Below are positions 31,897 to 44,469 of a DNA stretch of 64,000 nucleotides, one piece after another. The translations under genes were made by a program, and so were the position numbers. Source of the DNA: Tillandsia leiboldiana (Eukaryota; Streptophyta; Magnoliopsida; Poales; Bromeliaceae); NCBI GenBank assembly GCA_029204045.2, contig CM055068.1:29835587-29899586 (forward strand). Reading direction: 5' to 3'. The first letter of the stretch is position 1. Every line of letters starts with the position of its first letter. Under the pieces are notes generated by a model. The model had not been told where the DNA came from and did no database searches. It saw only the letters and a program-made list of their open reading frames with translations.

Positions 31897-33912
31897 TTAA
31901 AGACAAGGAAGGATTTCACCTTTGCATACCCAAACCTTTTGAGTTTTAGAGTATGTTGGCAATGGTTGAGAAATTTTCCTTGATGAAGACGTCTTGTATG
32001 ATTGATCTTTTTCTTTTGTCATCGTCTTGTTTGAAGTACTACCAATGTTCTTTTCTTTTGAAAAATCCTTCTTTGATTTCCGGGGAGTGAACTCATTGGT
32101 AGCAGTTGCAAGATGTGGTTGATTTGATCTTTGAGCTCCAATCTTGCAATTTCTTTCAATGTGCCCTGCAAAATTACAACGAAAACATACCTTTGTGCTT
32201 GACGATCCGAAGAGGGTGAAGTAGGCTTGTTGTCGTTGTTTGTCGTGAATTCCGGTGTCGGAGGAGGAGATACCGACTGAGGCACAAAACTGTCCCACTC
32301 GAACTTGGACTGTTTCCAGTTTGAGTGTACCCGAGGCCGAACTTGATTTGTTTGACCAAGACCAAGAAGCTTATCCAACTTACTCCTTCCAGAAGAAAAT
32401 CGCTGTAAGTCATCCTTGAGTTGGAGAATGGTCTCTGTCATTTCCAATTTTTCCTGTCGAGCCTCGCCGTTGAGCTTCAAGAAGTAATTCGCTTTGTTCA
32501 CCATATCTATATAATTCTTCTCGAATTGCTCATTGGACTCTTGAAGGGAAACATTTGCTTTTATCAGATTATCCCTTTCCACTTCAAGATCGGTCGAGAG
32601 AGAAGTTACCCTTTTTACTTCTTCTTCGAGATCCTGCAATCTCCCTCTCAACCCCTTGTTTTGCTTAGCCAGTTTCTTTGAATCCCTCAAAAGTCTGTGG
32701 TAGGCTAAAACAAAATCTTCACCTTCCGAATTACGATTCATCATCCGTTGCATTTTTTCAACAGTGAGGAGTTGGACAATGAATCTGATGTACTTGCCAT
32801 TAAGCACATGAAGGGTGAAGATGTGGACGCGTGGAATGCCGTTGCGCTCTCTTCTTCATCACTTGAGGATGACTCATTTGACGTTGAGTTGTCATCCCAA
32901 GTGACGACTTGCATCGCTTTCTTCTTCGACGGATTCTTAGTTGGACACTCCGTTGAGATATGGCCGTATCCTCGGCACTTGAAGCATTGGACTTGTCCTT
33001 CTGAACTTTTCTTATCCTTTGAAAAGTTCTCTTGCTTTCTTGACTTGTAACTTGAAGTACCCTTGCCTTTCTTCGACTTTCCGAAGGATGGAGTTTACTT
33101 GAATTACCCCTTCGAAAGTTGCGGCGAAACTTCCTTGTCAAGAGAGCGAGCTGCTTCTCAAATTCCTCCATAGATAGGTTCTCGTCATCGTCTGAGGAGG
33201 ATGAATCCGCGTCTTCTTCCTTTGTTGTTTTCAACGCATAACCTGAAGACTTAGAAGAGGATGCCTTTCCCGAAGAATAGTTAGTAGTAAATGTCATTTC
33301 ATAAGTTTGTAATGAACCAACTAATTCTTCTACACGTATTTCGTCCGGGTGTTTAATAGTTTCAATGGCTGTAACCTTTGGGCGAAATCGTTCAGGAAGA
33401 GTTCTTAAGATCTTTCTTACAACCTTAAATTCTGGAATCTTCTCTCCCAGTTAGCACATGAGTTTACGATGTCTTGCAATCGTGTATAGTAGTCCGTGAA
33501 AGATTCATTTTCTGCCATGAAAATAGAGTCAAACTGCTCGTAAGCATTTGCAGCTTTTGAATCTTCACGAGGTTAGTTCCCTCATGTGTAACCTGAAGAA
33601 CATCCCAGATTTCTTTCGCAGTCTCACATGCCGAGACGCGAGAGAATTCAGTTTGAGATAAGGCATTAAAAATAGCATTAATTCCCTTGCCATTGTAAGA
33701 AGATGAATCTAACTCTTCCTTGGTCCATTTCGACCTAGGTTTGATGGTGCGAACATCAGCAATAATTCAGTTGGATTAGACCATCCTAATTCAATTGATT
33801 GCCACACCCGTTCGTCGATGGAAATTAAAAAGGCTTTCATCCGTACTTTCCAGTACGCATAATTTGTTCCATCAAAGAATGGGGGTCTGTTGATGTTTCC
33901 ACCTTCAACCAT
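31897..33912 (-). pseudogene. Copia gag, left contig copy, frameshifted
   Basis: Starts MVEGGNINRPPFFDGTNYAY at 33912 and survives as overlapping pieces (33709-33912, 32800-33297, 32019-32807, 31897-32298). One piece holds the CCHC knuckle CFRCNFAGHIERNC; a long coiled coil lies in the middle. The same gene reads far better at 40352-42372. Confidence 0.82.
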
Positions 33913-33931
33913 TGTTTACAACCCTATTCCC

Positions 33932-33943
33932 GCTCTGATACCA
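33932..33943 (-). other. Copia primer-binding site, left contig copy
   Basis: GCTCTGATACCA on plus lies 2 nt from the LTR at 33946 and is complementary in type to tRNA-Met. The right-contig copy (42392-42403) reads GCTCCGATACCA. Confidence 0.85.
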
Positions 33944-33945
33944 CT

Positions 33946-35212
33946 TGTTGGGTTATATGTAATAATGGATCTAAATAGGGGAAAAAACACCTAGAGGGGG
34001 TGAATAGGTGTAAACAATAAACACTCAAAAAATCATTGCGCAATTAAAACCCAATGCGGAAATATAAATAACACGCAAGATTTTTACGTGGAAAACTCCA
34101 AACCGAGTAAAAAAAACCACGGGACCGATAACACGGTGAAATCCACTAGAATTAAACACGTACAAGGTGATATACCGTACTCACAGACGACTCAACCTTT
34201 TCCATACGCTCCTAGTTGATCTTCTCGCTCGCTCCGCAACGCGTCTCGAATCCACGATCTGCGTCCAACGCCGAATCCACGGCGTCCAACGTCGAGTCCA
34301 CGACGTCTGACCGAATCCACGGTCTTCACCCAGTAGCACGCTTCGAATCCACGAACGTACCTCGCTCCGAATCCACGAGAGCGGTTGCACCTTGAATCCA
34401 CAAGGCCACGCGAGTCCACGCGCCGATTTTGGGGAAATCGTTGTTTTTGGGTGGTGATGATCCGCCGAATACTTAGATCAAAGATAGAAGAAATACCATC
34501 TAAGTATTCATTAGTTTGATTCAACTCAAGATGTGAGTATGAAAACCTAGAATCAAACTAATCAATATAGATGAAGAAACATAGTATATCTAATGATTTC
34601 CTTTCTTCTCTATATGTGGATCTTAGGCCGTATAAAGATACGATTTTGAATAACGGCTTGTATGTGGATTAACCCTAGAAAAAGAATCATAGGGTCTATT
34701 ATATAGGTTAGAAACCCTAGGAAGGAGATAAGGATCAAAAACTGTCCGTTTCTGGAAATTTTCACGACGGCGATCCGGATCGATTAACTGTGATCCGGAT
34801 CGTCGTAACGAGTCAGGCAATTCCAGTAAAACAGGGTTCGGGATCCGGATTGTAATGCACGATCCGGATCGTTCATGTATTCCAGCAAATTCCCATGTTC
34901 GGGATCCGGATCGAAAATGGCTATGTCCGGATCGATTTGCCAATGAACAGCACCCTTCGGGATCCGGATCGGACTGTCTGATCCGGATCCTGAACATGTC
35001 CCATGTCCAGTCTTGATTTTTATGCAATAAAAAATTCTTCCAAGTGTTTCTACACTACAAGAAGTATTCGGATCACCAAAAATTTAGTAAAACTTACCTG
35101 ATCCTTTTGAATTCTTCTTTCTTGAGATTGAGGTATATGATCCAAACTTCATTCATCTTCAATCTTCAAGACTTAACACTTTCACGAAATGCGCCAAAAC
35201 AAATCCGTAACA
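33946..35212 (-). repeat. Copia 5' LTR, left contig copy (low sequence quality)
   Basis: Collinear with 42406-43693 but 21 bp shorter, with many small indels, especially after 34600. It carries the same hairpin and palindrome arrays. It is followed by 35213-35973 (copia 3' interior) and 35974-36353 (B LTR), the same order as at 43694-44847. Confidence 0.88.
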
Positions 35213-36353
35213 ATTCCCCTTTTGCGGTTTCGTGCCAAACACACAGATCCCTGTAGAAAATTCAAAAAGATTTTTTTGCATCACCAATACACCAAAAATT
35301 TTACAATAGAGATCCAATACAGTGGAGATAAACTCCTAAATGACTCTAGACTTAGACATCTGTACGCCTCTCAAAAAAAAATCATTCTTGCAAAAACGAA
35401 ATCGTCCAATACCTCAAGAATATTTCATCAAAACCTAACGAGTAGAGTTTATGCTCACCATGACATTGAGTAATTCAGATATGTAATAATATCACAATCA
35501 AACATTGACATATCTTCTAAGCAAGAGATTCCAAATGTCATAACTTTGCTTTGTTAGTAATCAAACAACTTGTTAGTAATCATAATGTCCCAAGATTTGG
35601 TTATCGAATAGTTATATTAGTGACATGCAACAAATCACAAGATAAAAACCAGAAGTTGTGATACTTACTTTCACAAAGTCAAAGTTCAAGGTTTTGGTCA
35701 AAGTCTCACAAAAGTTCAGTCTAACTCTCTCCCCCTTTTGTCACAAACTAAGCCAAAATACAAATTCTAGAGATGTTTAAGAAGGCAAAATCGAGAAAAA
35801 ACCTGAGACTTTACAACTAAAGTCAAAGTAAAAACAGGCATTAAAAACCTAAAAACTGAAACCTGCACACCAAGATTAAATCCTGCACAATAATAAGAAA
35901 GTGAGGGACAAAAAGATAATTAATCAATCACCGAGTCGGTCTCATCCGAAACACTGTATCCCCTCGTTCGAGAAATCCGTCAATCTGCCCAAAATCCGCG
36001 ATCCGCCCGCATACCTCACAATCCACACCAAGTCTCACACCGCCTGCCGTTCAACCGCCCATATCCTCGGTCGCCGAAGACCCAATAAGCACAATCTGTC
36101 CCACAATCCCGACATCTTGTCAACCGCCTACTATCCGCGGTTACCACAAAACCTCTGTCCATAATCATGCCTGTCCCGATGTCCTATAACCGACATCCGG
36201 CCAACCTCCGCCATATGCCGCGGTCGCGCCAAAACCCATAATCATAATCCAGGCCCGGCTGACAATGACACTATCCCAACCCCTGCTCAAATCCTAGCAA
36301 CAATACCACCCTACTAATAGCAAGGAGAAAAGAAACAAACAAAGTTTCTCCTA

Positions 36354-36453
36354 NNNNNNNNNNNNNNNNNNNNNNNNNNNNNNNNNNNNNNNNNNNNNNN
36401 NNNNNNNNNNNNNNNNNNNNNNNNNNNNNNNNNNNNNNNNNNNNNNNNNNNNN
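36354..36453. other. Assembly gap, exactly 100 N
   Basis: One hundred N bases, a conventional placeholder for an unknown gap. The sequence to its left (28013-36353) and the sequence starting to its right (36454-44847) are collinear copies, so the gap joins two overlapping contigs and does not mark missing sequence. Confidence 0.97.
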
Positions 36454-38006
36454 TTGTTCAAAAATTCCTATTATAGCCCTAAAACCGAATTTTCAGAAAT
36501 CGAAGCCCAAAAATTCGTTAATCAGAGAATACCTAGCATATATCAAACTAATCTACAGCGGTTTCTTATTTCAAAAGGATTTGACCAAAAACCATCCAAA
36601 TGAAAAAGGTACAGGATTATCTATCACGTTTTGAGAGAAATAGGAAAAACAGTGAAAAAAACCGAGATTTTGATCAATAAAAACTACTTGGAATCGAAGA
36701 ACTCGAGTTTGAAAGGCTCCAAAAAGGATGAATTCTAGAGAGAGAAAACCTGGAGTCTTAAGAACAAAAGATTGGAATAAAAGAAATCAAAATCCCTCTT
36801 GTCTAATAAAACCTAGCCGTGATCCGGATCGGATCGAGATTCGATCCGGATCGGCTACCCGCAGGAAACACCTGCGTTCGGGATCCGGATCATTCATGTC
36901 CGATCCGGATCGGCTCCAACTTTTCCTTCAGACTAATTTAGAAAAATTCAATAAAATCCAGAAAAAAGTATGTAAGCATTTTAGCACATCAACTTTAAAC
37001 AAAATCATCGTTTCATGTCAAGAGAATAAATTATGTTAAATCTATCAATAACATTCAAATAATGACATGAAAATTTACAGAAATTAAAACCTTTAAAGTT
37101 GATCAAATTCAAACACATCCATCATGATCTTATGAGTACGGCGTTTATCAAATCATTAAAATGGTAAAGAAAATGAATTACCAGATCAATAGATGTTTGA
37201 AATCCCAAATAAATTATATAATGTATCTAGTCAATCTATTGAAGAGAGTGGCTCTTTGAGCATCTTTCATTAAAAATCCCACTTATACCAACCTTGAAAT
37301 TTGACGGAGTCAAGTATTTCAATCATGCATTTTATTTAATCAAAAATTACAAACCCATGCTTGGTATACATGTGGTAGCTGCACACAGTACTCGGACGAC
37401 CGAGGTGGTAGCTCTTTCCTCCATGTGGTGGTAGTTTTCACACTCCTCATTGGGATGTAACTCTTTCCACATCTTTTGAGCATTTTACTTTTCTTTGACT
37501 CCCCCTCAATTGGCTATCAATTAATTTAAGATATAAAGTATTCAACCAAGGATTGATCTCGAATTGATACTCAACCAAATAGTCAAATAAGATGAAAAAC
37601 AATACCAAGAGATCATTGAGAGAGAAATTGACTTTGATCAATTAAAAATGATTTAATTTAAATAAATGATCAATGCATCAACTGAATTATTATGATATCC
37701 AAAGCATAATAAATTTCTAATTATATGAAAGGATGCAAGTAAAGTCAATAATACACATGCTCAATTAATGTACTATGTATAAACATAGATAAAGAACAAA
37801 AACACAAAAACAAAACCTGACCTAAGCAAAGTTTCAAAAAGAAGTTTATTTCAAGGAAAGCATCCCAATTGCTTTACGCAAATGAATAAAACGTTTTTGA
37901 TCCAGAGGTTTTGTTTAAAATGTCAGCTAATTGATCTTCTGTTGAAATATATGAAAGTTGAAGAGTATTTGATTCAACTAGCTCTCTAAGAAAATGATAT
38001 CTAAGT

Positions 38007-39098
38007 TCAATGTGTTTTTGTTCTAGAGTGCAACACAGGGTTTTTGGAAATGTTTATAGCACTAGTGTTGTCACAAAGAATTGTTACCAAAGTTGCTGAA
38101 ATCCGGAAGTCGCTCAACACACTTTTCATCCAAATGAGTTGGGTTGAACAACTACCCGCTGAAATATATTCCGCTTCGGCAGTCGAGAGTGCAATGCAGT
38201 TTTGCTTTTTACTATGCCATGCAACAAGGCAATGACCAAGATAAAAACATGCACCACTCGTACTTTTCCGATCATCCACAGATCCTGCCCAATCGGCATC
38301 TGAGTATCCAATAATATCTAAACTTGTTCCCATAGGATACCAAATTCCGAAATTTATGGTTCCTTTAATGTATCGGATGATCCGTTTCACCGCTTTCAGG
38401 TGAACCTCCTTTGGTGCAGATTGATATCTCGCGCAGATCCCAACACCAAAAGATATATCCGGGCGACTAGCCGTGAGGTAAAGTAGACTCCCAATCATAC
38501 TTCGATAAAGTTTCTCGTCTACATTCTCACTAAAAGATTCACTTCCTAATCCTTTATTGCTAGTTCCCATTGGAGTCGGAAAATCTTTACAATTTTCTAG
38601 ATCAAACTTTTTGACCAACTCTATAGCATACTTGGATTGACACAAATGGATGCCTTCGTCACTCTGTTTCAGTTGCAATCCAAGGAAATAAGTCAATTCG
38701 CCAATCATTGACATCTCAAATTTGCTTTCCATGGTTTCAGCGAATTTAGAAGCATCATTATCTCTTGTCGCACCAAAAACGATGTCATCGACATAGATTT
38801 GTGCTACAATGAAGTTATTTTGATAATGCTTCACAAAGAGAGTCCTGTCAGCTCCCCCTCGAGTATAGCCCTTATCCAATAGGTGCTTTGTTAGCCTTTC
38901 GTACAATGCTCGCGGTGCTTGTTTTAAACCGTAAAGAGCCTTTTTCAAACGAAAAACATGGTTAGGTTGTTTACAGTCTACAAAACTTTTCGGTTGAGCC
39001 ACATAAACTTCCTCGTTTAAAAACCCATTTAAAAACGCGCTCTTAACGTCCAATTGAAATAATTTTATTTTAAAATGACAAGCTATCGCGAATAACAT
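38007..39098 (-). CDS. Copia reverse transcriptase-RNase H, right contig copy
   Basis: The 363-codon frame starts inside RT (internal start, since upstream RT is frameshifted near 39100). RT motifs include QLDVKSAFLNGFLNEEVYV, LKKALYGLKQAPRAL and the intact active site YVDD (residues 102-105). RNase H motifs GYSDADWAGS and LSTAEAEYIS follow. The frame ends early at HSRTKTH because a T-run near 38013 has one more T than at 29583. In the left copy the frame continues to the natural C-terminus, so this stop may be a sequencing artefact. Enzymatically this would copy the RNA genome into DNA. Confidence 0.85.
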   Translation of the reverse strand: MLFAIACHFKIKLFQLDVKSAFLNGFLNEEVYVAQPKSFVDCKQPNHVFRLKKALYGLKQAPRALYERLTKHLLDKGYTRGGADRTLFVKHYQNNFIVAQIYVDDIVFGATRDNDASKFAETMESKFEMSMIGELTYFLGLQLKQSDEGIHLCQSKYAIELVKKFDLENCKDFPTPMGTSNKGLGSESFSENVDEKLYRSMIGSLLYLTASRPDISFGVGICARYQSAPKEVHLKAVKRIIRYIKGTINFGIWYPMGTSLDIIGYSDADWAGSVDDRKSTSGACFYLGHCLVAWHSKKQNCIALSTAEAEYISAGSCSTQLIWMKSVLSDFRISATLVTILCDNTSAINISKNPVLHSRTKTH

Positions 39099-39114
39099 AC
39101 GAATGGACTCGAGT

Positions 39115-40374
39115 CTAGCTACAGGGGCGAAAGTCTATTTGAGAGTAGCCTTGAGCAACTAAACGTGCTTTGTTCCTGATGATGGTACCATCTTCATTTT
39201 TCTTATTCTTGAAAATCCATTTGGTACCTATCACATTGTGTTGCTTTGGAGGCTTTGTTAATTCCCAGACTTTGTTTCGCTCAAACTGATGGAGCTCTTC
39301 CTGCATTGCTTCAATCCAGTAGTCATCCTGAAGAGCTTCATCGATGTTCTTTGGTTCGATCAAGGAAACGTAGCAAGCGAATCCACAAACCAACTGTCTC
39401 CGAGTTTTGACTCCTTCTTGTGGGTCTCCAATGATGTTTGATTCAGGATGATCCTTGGAGATGCGTAACGTTTGAGGTAATGGAGTACTTGGAGGTACAT
39501 GAGATGATTCCTGCATATCAGATAAACTTGAAGAGCCATTAGATGCATCATTATTATTGGAAGAATAGTTATGAGAAGATGCATTGGCAGGTGTATCATC
39601 ATCAAGAGAGATATCGAGGGTAGAATTTTCAAATGCAAAGTGAAAAGCTTCATCTACTTTAACATTTATAGATTCTACAATCGTTTTAGATTCCATGTTA
39701 AATACCCGATATGCTCTGCTATTTGTAGAATAACCCAAAAAGATCCCTTCGTCACTTCGAGAATCGAACTTACTAAGATTTTTGCGATCACGCAAAATAA
39801 AACATCGACTCCCAAAGATACGAAAATATTTGATATCTGGTTTTCTACTAAACCACAGCTCATATGGTGTATTTAAAGTTCCTGGGCGCAAATACACTCG
39901 ATTAATGACATAGACAGCGGTGTTCACAGCCTCAGCCCAAAAATATAGCGGTAAATTCCGGCTATGAAGCATCACACGCGCCATCTCTTGAACAACCCTA
40001 TTTTTTCGCTCAACAACACCATTCTGCTGAGGTGTATAGGGTGCCGAGAATTCATGTTTTATGCCGTTGGAAGTGCAAAAATCAATGAATTTGGAATTAA
40101 TGAATTCTCCACCTCTATCACTTCTAACACGAATGATCTTTTCATTCTTTTCAATCATAATACGATGGCAAATCTCATGAAAAGAATCAAACGTATCAGC
40201 TTTCTCTTTTAAAAATGCTACCCATGAAAACCTAGAGAAATCATCAACCAATAAGAAAATATACCATTTACCTCCCAAAGATGGTTGACGTGTTGGCCCA
40301 AAGAAAGAAAAATAGTCTACATAAACTACACAACATTTAATCATAGAAAGATTAAAGACAAGGAAAGATTTCAC
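39115..40374 (-). CDS. Copia integrase core and C-terminus, right contig copy
   Basis: The 419-codon frame carries the catalytic core: the first Asp in LLVDDFSRF (residues 44/45), the second in VRSDRGGEF (86) and Glu in VVERKN (122), a D35E spacing. A copia-type C-terminal region follows, with FGSRCFILRDRKNL and EGIFLGYS. The HHCC zinc region expected before the core is absent; only about 60 bp separate the gag end from the core. The start codon is therefore arbitrary. Integration by this copy would need protein in trans. Confidence 0.82.
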   Translation of the reverse strand: MKSFLVFNLSMIKCCVVYVDYFSFFGPTRQPSLGGKWYIFLLVDDFSRFSWVAFLKEKADTFDSFHEICHRIMIEKNEKIIRVRSDRGGEFINSKFIDFCTSNGIKHEFSAPYTPQQNGVVERKNRVVQEMARVMLHSRNLPLYFWAEAVNTAVYVINRVYLRPGTLNTPYELWFSRKPDIKYFRIFGSRCFILRDRKNLSKFDSRSDEGIFLGYSTNSRAYRVFNMESKTIVESINVKVDEAFHFAFENSTLDISLDDDTPANASSHNYSSNNNDASNGSSSLSDMQESSHVPPSTPLPQTLRISKDHPESNIIGDPQEGVKTRRQLVCGFACYVSLIEPKNIDEALQDDYWIEAMQEELHQFERNKVWELTKPPKQHNVIGTKWIFKNKKNEDGTIIRNKARLVAQGYSQIDFRPCS

Positions 40375-42372
40375 CTTTGCATACCCAAACCTTTCGAGTT
40401 TTAGAGTATGTTGGCAATGGTTGAGAAATTTTCCTTGATGAAGACGTCCTGTATGATTGATCTTTTTCTTTTGTCATCGTCTTGTTTGAAGTACTACCAA
40501 TGTTCTTTTCTTTTGAAAAGTCCTTCTTTGATTTCTGGGGAGTGAACTCATTGGTAGCAGTTGCAAGATGTGATTGATTTAATCTTTGAGCTCCAATCTT
40601 GCAATTTCTTTCAATGTGCCCTGCAATACCACAACGAAAACATACCTTACTGCTTGACAATCCCGAAGAGGTTGAAGTAGGCTTGTTGTCGTTGTTTGTC
40701 GTGAATTCCGGTGTCGGAGGAGGAGATACCGACTGAGGCACAAAAACTGTCCCACTCGAACTTGGACTGTTTCCAGTTTGAGTGTACCCGAGGCCGAACT
40801 TGTTTGTTTGACCAAGACCAAGAAGCTTATCCAACTTACTCCTTCCAGAAGAAAATCGCTGTAAGTCATCCTTTAGTTGGAGAATGGTCTTTGTCATTTC
40901 CAATTTATCTTGTTAGGCCTCGATGTAGTGCTTTGAGAAGTGATCTGCTTTATCCACCAGTTTTGTATGTTCCTTCTCAAAAAGCTCATTGGACTCTTGA
41001 AGGGAAACATTTGCTTTTATCAGTTTTTCCCTTTCCACTTCAAGATCGGTCGAGAGAGAAGTTACCTTTTTTACTTCTTCATCGAGATCCTGCAATCTCC
41101 CTCTCAACCCCTTGTTTTGCTTAGCCAGTTTCTTTGAATCCCGTAAAAGTCTGTGGTAGGCTAAAACAAAATCTTCACCTTTAGAGTTACTCGATTCATC
41201 ATCCGTTGCAGTTTTTTCAACCCGGGAGGAGTTGGACAATGAATCTGAAGTACTTGCCATTAAGCACATGAAGGGTGAAGATGTGGACGCGTGGAATGCC
41301 GTTGCGCTCTCTTCTTCATCACTTGAGGATGACTCATTTGACGTTGAGTTGTCATCCCAGGTGACGACCTGCATCGCTTTCTTCTTCGACGAATTCTTAG
41401 TAGGACACTCCGTTGAGATATGGCCGTATCCTCGGCACTTGAAGCATTGGACTTGTCCTTCTGAACTTTTCTTATCCTTTGAAAAGTTCTCTTGCTTTCT
41501 TGACTTGTAACTTGAAATACCCTTGCCTTTCTTCGACTTTCCGAAGGATGGAGTTTTACTTGAATTACCCCTTCGAAAGTTGCGGCGAAACTTCCTTGTC
41601 AAGAGAGCGAGCTGCTTCTCAAATTCCTCCATAGATAGGTTTTCGTCATCGTCTGAGGAGGATGAATCCGTGTCTTTTTCCTTTGTTGTTTTCAAAGCAT
41701 AACCTGAAGACTTAGAAGAGGATGCCTTTCCCGAAGAATAGTTAGTAGTAAATGTCATTTCATAAGTTTGTAATGAACCAACTAGTTCTTCTACACGCAT
41801 TTCGTCCGGGTGTTTAATAGTTTCAATGGCTGTAACCTTTGGGCGAAATCGTTCAGGAAGAGTTCTTAAGATCTTTCTTACAACCTTAAATTCTGGAATC
41901 TTCTCTCCCAGGTTAGCACATGAGTTTACGATGTCTTGCAATCGTGTATAGTAGTCCGTGAAAGATTCATTTTCTGCCATGAAAATAGAGTCAAATCTGC
42001 TCGTAAGCATTTGCAGCTTTTGAATCTTCACGAGGTTAGTTCCCTCATGTGTAACCTGAAGAACATCCCAGATTTCTTTCTCTCACATGCCGAGACGTGA
42101 GAGAATTCAGTTTGAGATAAGGCATTAAAAATAGCATTAATTCCCTTGCCATTGTAAGAAGATGAATCTAACTCTTCCTTGGTCCACTTCGACCTAGGTT
42201 TGATGGTGCGAACATCAGTAATAATTTCAGTTGGATTAGACCATCCTAATTCAATTGATTGCCACACCCGTTCGTCGATGGAAATTAAAAAGGCTTTCAT
42301 CCGTACTCTCCAGTACGCATAATTTGTTCCATCAAAGAATGGGGGTCTGTTGATGTTTCCACCTTCAACCAT
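40352..42372 (-). pseudogene. gag: Copia gag, right contig copy, in three frames
   Basis: Starts MVEGGNINRPPFFDGTNYAY at 42372. Open pieces are 42028-42372 (114 aa), 40913-42031 (372 aa) and 40352-40903 (183 aa). The middle piece holds the Gag core (ESFTDYYTRLQDIVNSCANL, VVRKILRTLPERF), a CCHC knuckle CFKCRGYGHISTEC (residues 196-209) and a coiled coil (about 300-365). The last piece has a second knuckle, CFRCGIAGHIERNC. The long, twin-knuckle, coiled-coil gag fits SIRE/Maximus. Relative to the left contig the reading is cleaner, so indels may again be partly artefactual. No aspartic protease motif follows. Confidence 0.85.
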
Positions 42373-42405
42373 TGTTTACAACCCTATTCCCGCTCCGATA
42401 CCACT

Positions 42406-43693
42406 TGTTGGGTTATATGTAATAATGGATCTAAATAGGGGAAAAAACACCTAGAGGGGGGTGAATAGGTGTAAACAATAAACACTCAAAAAATCATTGC
42501 GCAATTAAAACCGAATGCGGAAATATAAATGAACACGCAAGATTTTTACGTGGAAAACTCCAAACCGGAGTAAAAAAACCACGGGACTGATAACACGGTG
42601 AAATCCACTAGAATTAAACACGTACAAGGTGATATACCGTACTCACAGACGACTCAACCTTTTCCATACGCTCCTAGTTGATCTTCTCTGCTCGCGCCAC
42701 AACGCGTCTCGAATCCACGATCTGCGTCCAACGCCGAAACCACGGCGTCCAACGTCGAGTCCACGACGTCTGACCGAATCCACGGTCTTCACCCAGTAGC
42801 ACGCTTCGAATCCACGAACGTACCTCGCTCCGAATCCACGAGAGCGGTTGCACCTTGAATCCACAAGGCCACGCGAGTCCACGCGCCGATTTTGGGGAAA
42901 TCGTTGTTTTTTGGGTGGTGATGATCCGCCGAATACTTAGATCAAAGATAGATAGGAAATACCATCTAAGTTTTCATTAGTATGATTCAACTCAAGATGT
43001 TAGTATGAAAACCTAGAATCAAACTAATCAATATAGATGAAGAAACATAGGGTAATATCTAATGATTTCCTTTCTTCTCTATATGTGGATCTTAGGCCGT
43101 ATAAAAGATGACGACTTTTTGGAATAACAGCTTGTATGTGGATTTTCCCTAGAAAAAGAATCAAAGGGTCAATTTATAGCTTAGAAACAATTGGAAGGAG
43201 ATAAGGATCAAAAACTGTCCGTTTCTGGAAATTTTCACGACGGCGATCCGGATCGGATTAACTGTGATCCGGATCGTCGTAACGAGTCAGGCAATTCCAG
43301 TAAAACAGGGTTCGGGATCCAGATTGTAATGCTCGATCCGGATCGTTCATGTATTCCAGCAAATTCCCATGTTCGGGATCCGGATCGAAATGGACTTTGA
43401 TCCGGATCGGATTTGCCAATGAACAAGCACCCTTCGGGATCCGGATTGGACTGTCTGATCCGGATCCTGAACATGTCCCATGTTCAGTTCTTGATTTTTA
43501 TGCAGTAAAAAATTCTTCCAAGTATTTCTACACTACAAGAAGTATTCGGATCACCAAAAAACTTTAGTTAAACTTACCTGATCCTTTTGAATTCTTCTTT
43601 CTTGAGATTGAGGTATATGATCCAAACTTCATTCATCTTCAATCTTCAAGACTTAACCCTTTCACGAAATGCGCCAAAACAAAATCCGTAACA
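42406..43693 (-). repeat. Copia 5' LTR, right contig copy (1288 bp)
   Basis: Same length as the LTR at 24377-25664 and nearly identical. It keeps the hairpin array (about 42704-42890) and the palindrome array (about 43245-43466). Unlike a normal 5' LTR, it is followed on plus by copia interior and not by flanking DNA. Confidence 0.94.
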
Positions 43694-44469
43694 ATCTCCC
43701 CCTTTGGCGGTTTCGTGACAAAACACAGATCCACTAAAGAAAATTCAAAAAGATATTTTTGTTGCTATCACCATACAACAAAAATTTACAATAGAGATCC
43801 AATACATGAGATAAACTCCTAAAATAGACTCTAGACTTAGACATCTGTACTCTCTGCAAAAAAAATCATTCTTGACAAAACGAGATCGTTACATACCTCA
43901 AGAATATTTAGCATTCAAAACCTAACAGAGATAGAGTTTATGCTCACCATGACATTGAGTAATTCAGATATGTAATAAGATCACAATCAAACATTGACAT
44001 ATCTTCTAAGCAATAAGATTCCAAATGTCATAACTTTGCTTTGTTAGTAATCAAACAACTTGTTAGTAATAATACATGTCCAAATTGTTAGTCGAATAGT
44101 TAGTAGGGACATGCAACAAATCACAAGATAAAACCAGAAGTTGTGATACTTACCTTTCACCAAAGTCAAAGTTCAAGGTTTGTTCAAAGTTCTCACAAAG
44201 TTCACTCTAAACTCTCTCCCCCTTTTTGTCACAAACTAAGCCAAAAATACAAAATTCTAGGAGAGTTAAGAAGTTCAAAATCAAGAAAAACCTGAGAACT
44301 AAAACTAAAGCAAAGTAAAAACAGGGCATTAAAAACCTAAAAACTGAAATCCTGCACAAAAAGATTAAAATCCTGCACAAGAAGATAAGAAAGTGAGGGA
44401 CAAAAAGATAATTAATCAATCATCCGAGTCGGTCTCATCCGAAACACTGTATCCCATCTTCGAGAACAT
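43694..44469 (-). mobile_element. Extra copia 3' interior fragment fused to B LTR
   Basis: Repeats 25665-26430 (PPT, 3' UTR and the last codons of the third ORF) and stops within the word GAACAT, where B LTR sequence begins. This is the remnant of a second, tandem copia interior. Confidence 0.88.

Larger units (their letters stand above)
24377..33945 (-). mobile_element. Copia element (SIRE/Maximus-type, minus): 3' LTR and interior, left contig
   Basis: In minus orientation the order is PBS (33932-33943), gag (about 31900-33912), integrase (30800-31860), RT-RNase H (29415-30790), a non-coding spacer, a third ORF (26387-27838), PPT (25665-25681) and 3' LTR (24377-25664). The extra ORF between RNase H and the 3' LTR, the long Lys/Ser-rich gag and the RT motifs fit SIRE/Maximus. 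From about 30100 to 33900 the frames are broken by many single-base indels in homopolymers. The same region right of the gap is cleaner, so much of the damage may be sequencing error. Confidence 0.88.

Noticed and set aside
24377..43693. Genuine tandem pair of full copia elements
   Set aside because: The second unit is separated by a 100-N gap and is collinear with the first contig's end, including the chimeric joint; an unmerged overlap explains it better.
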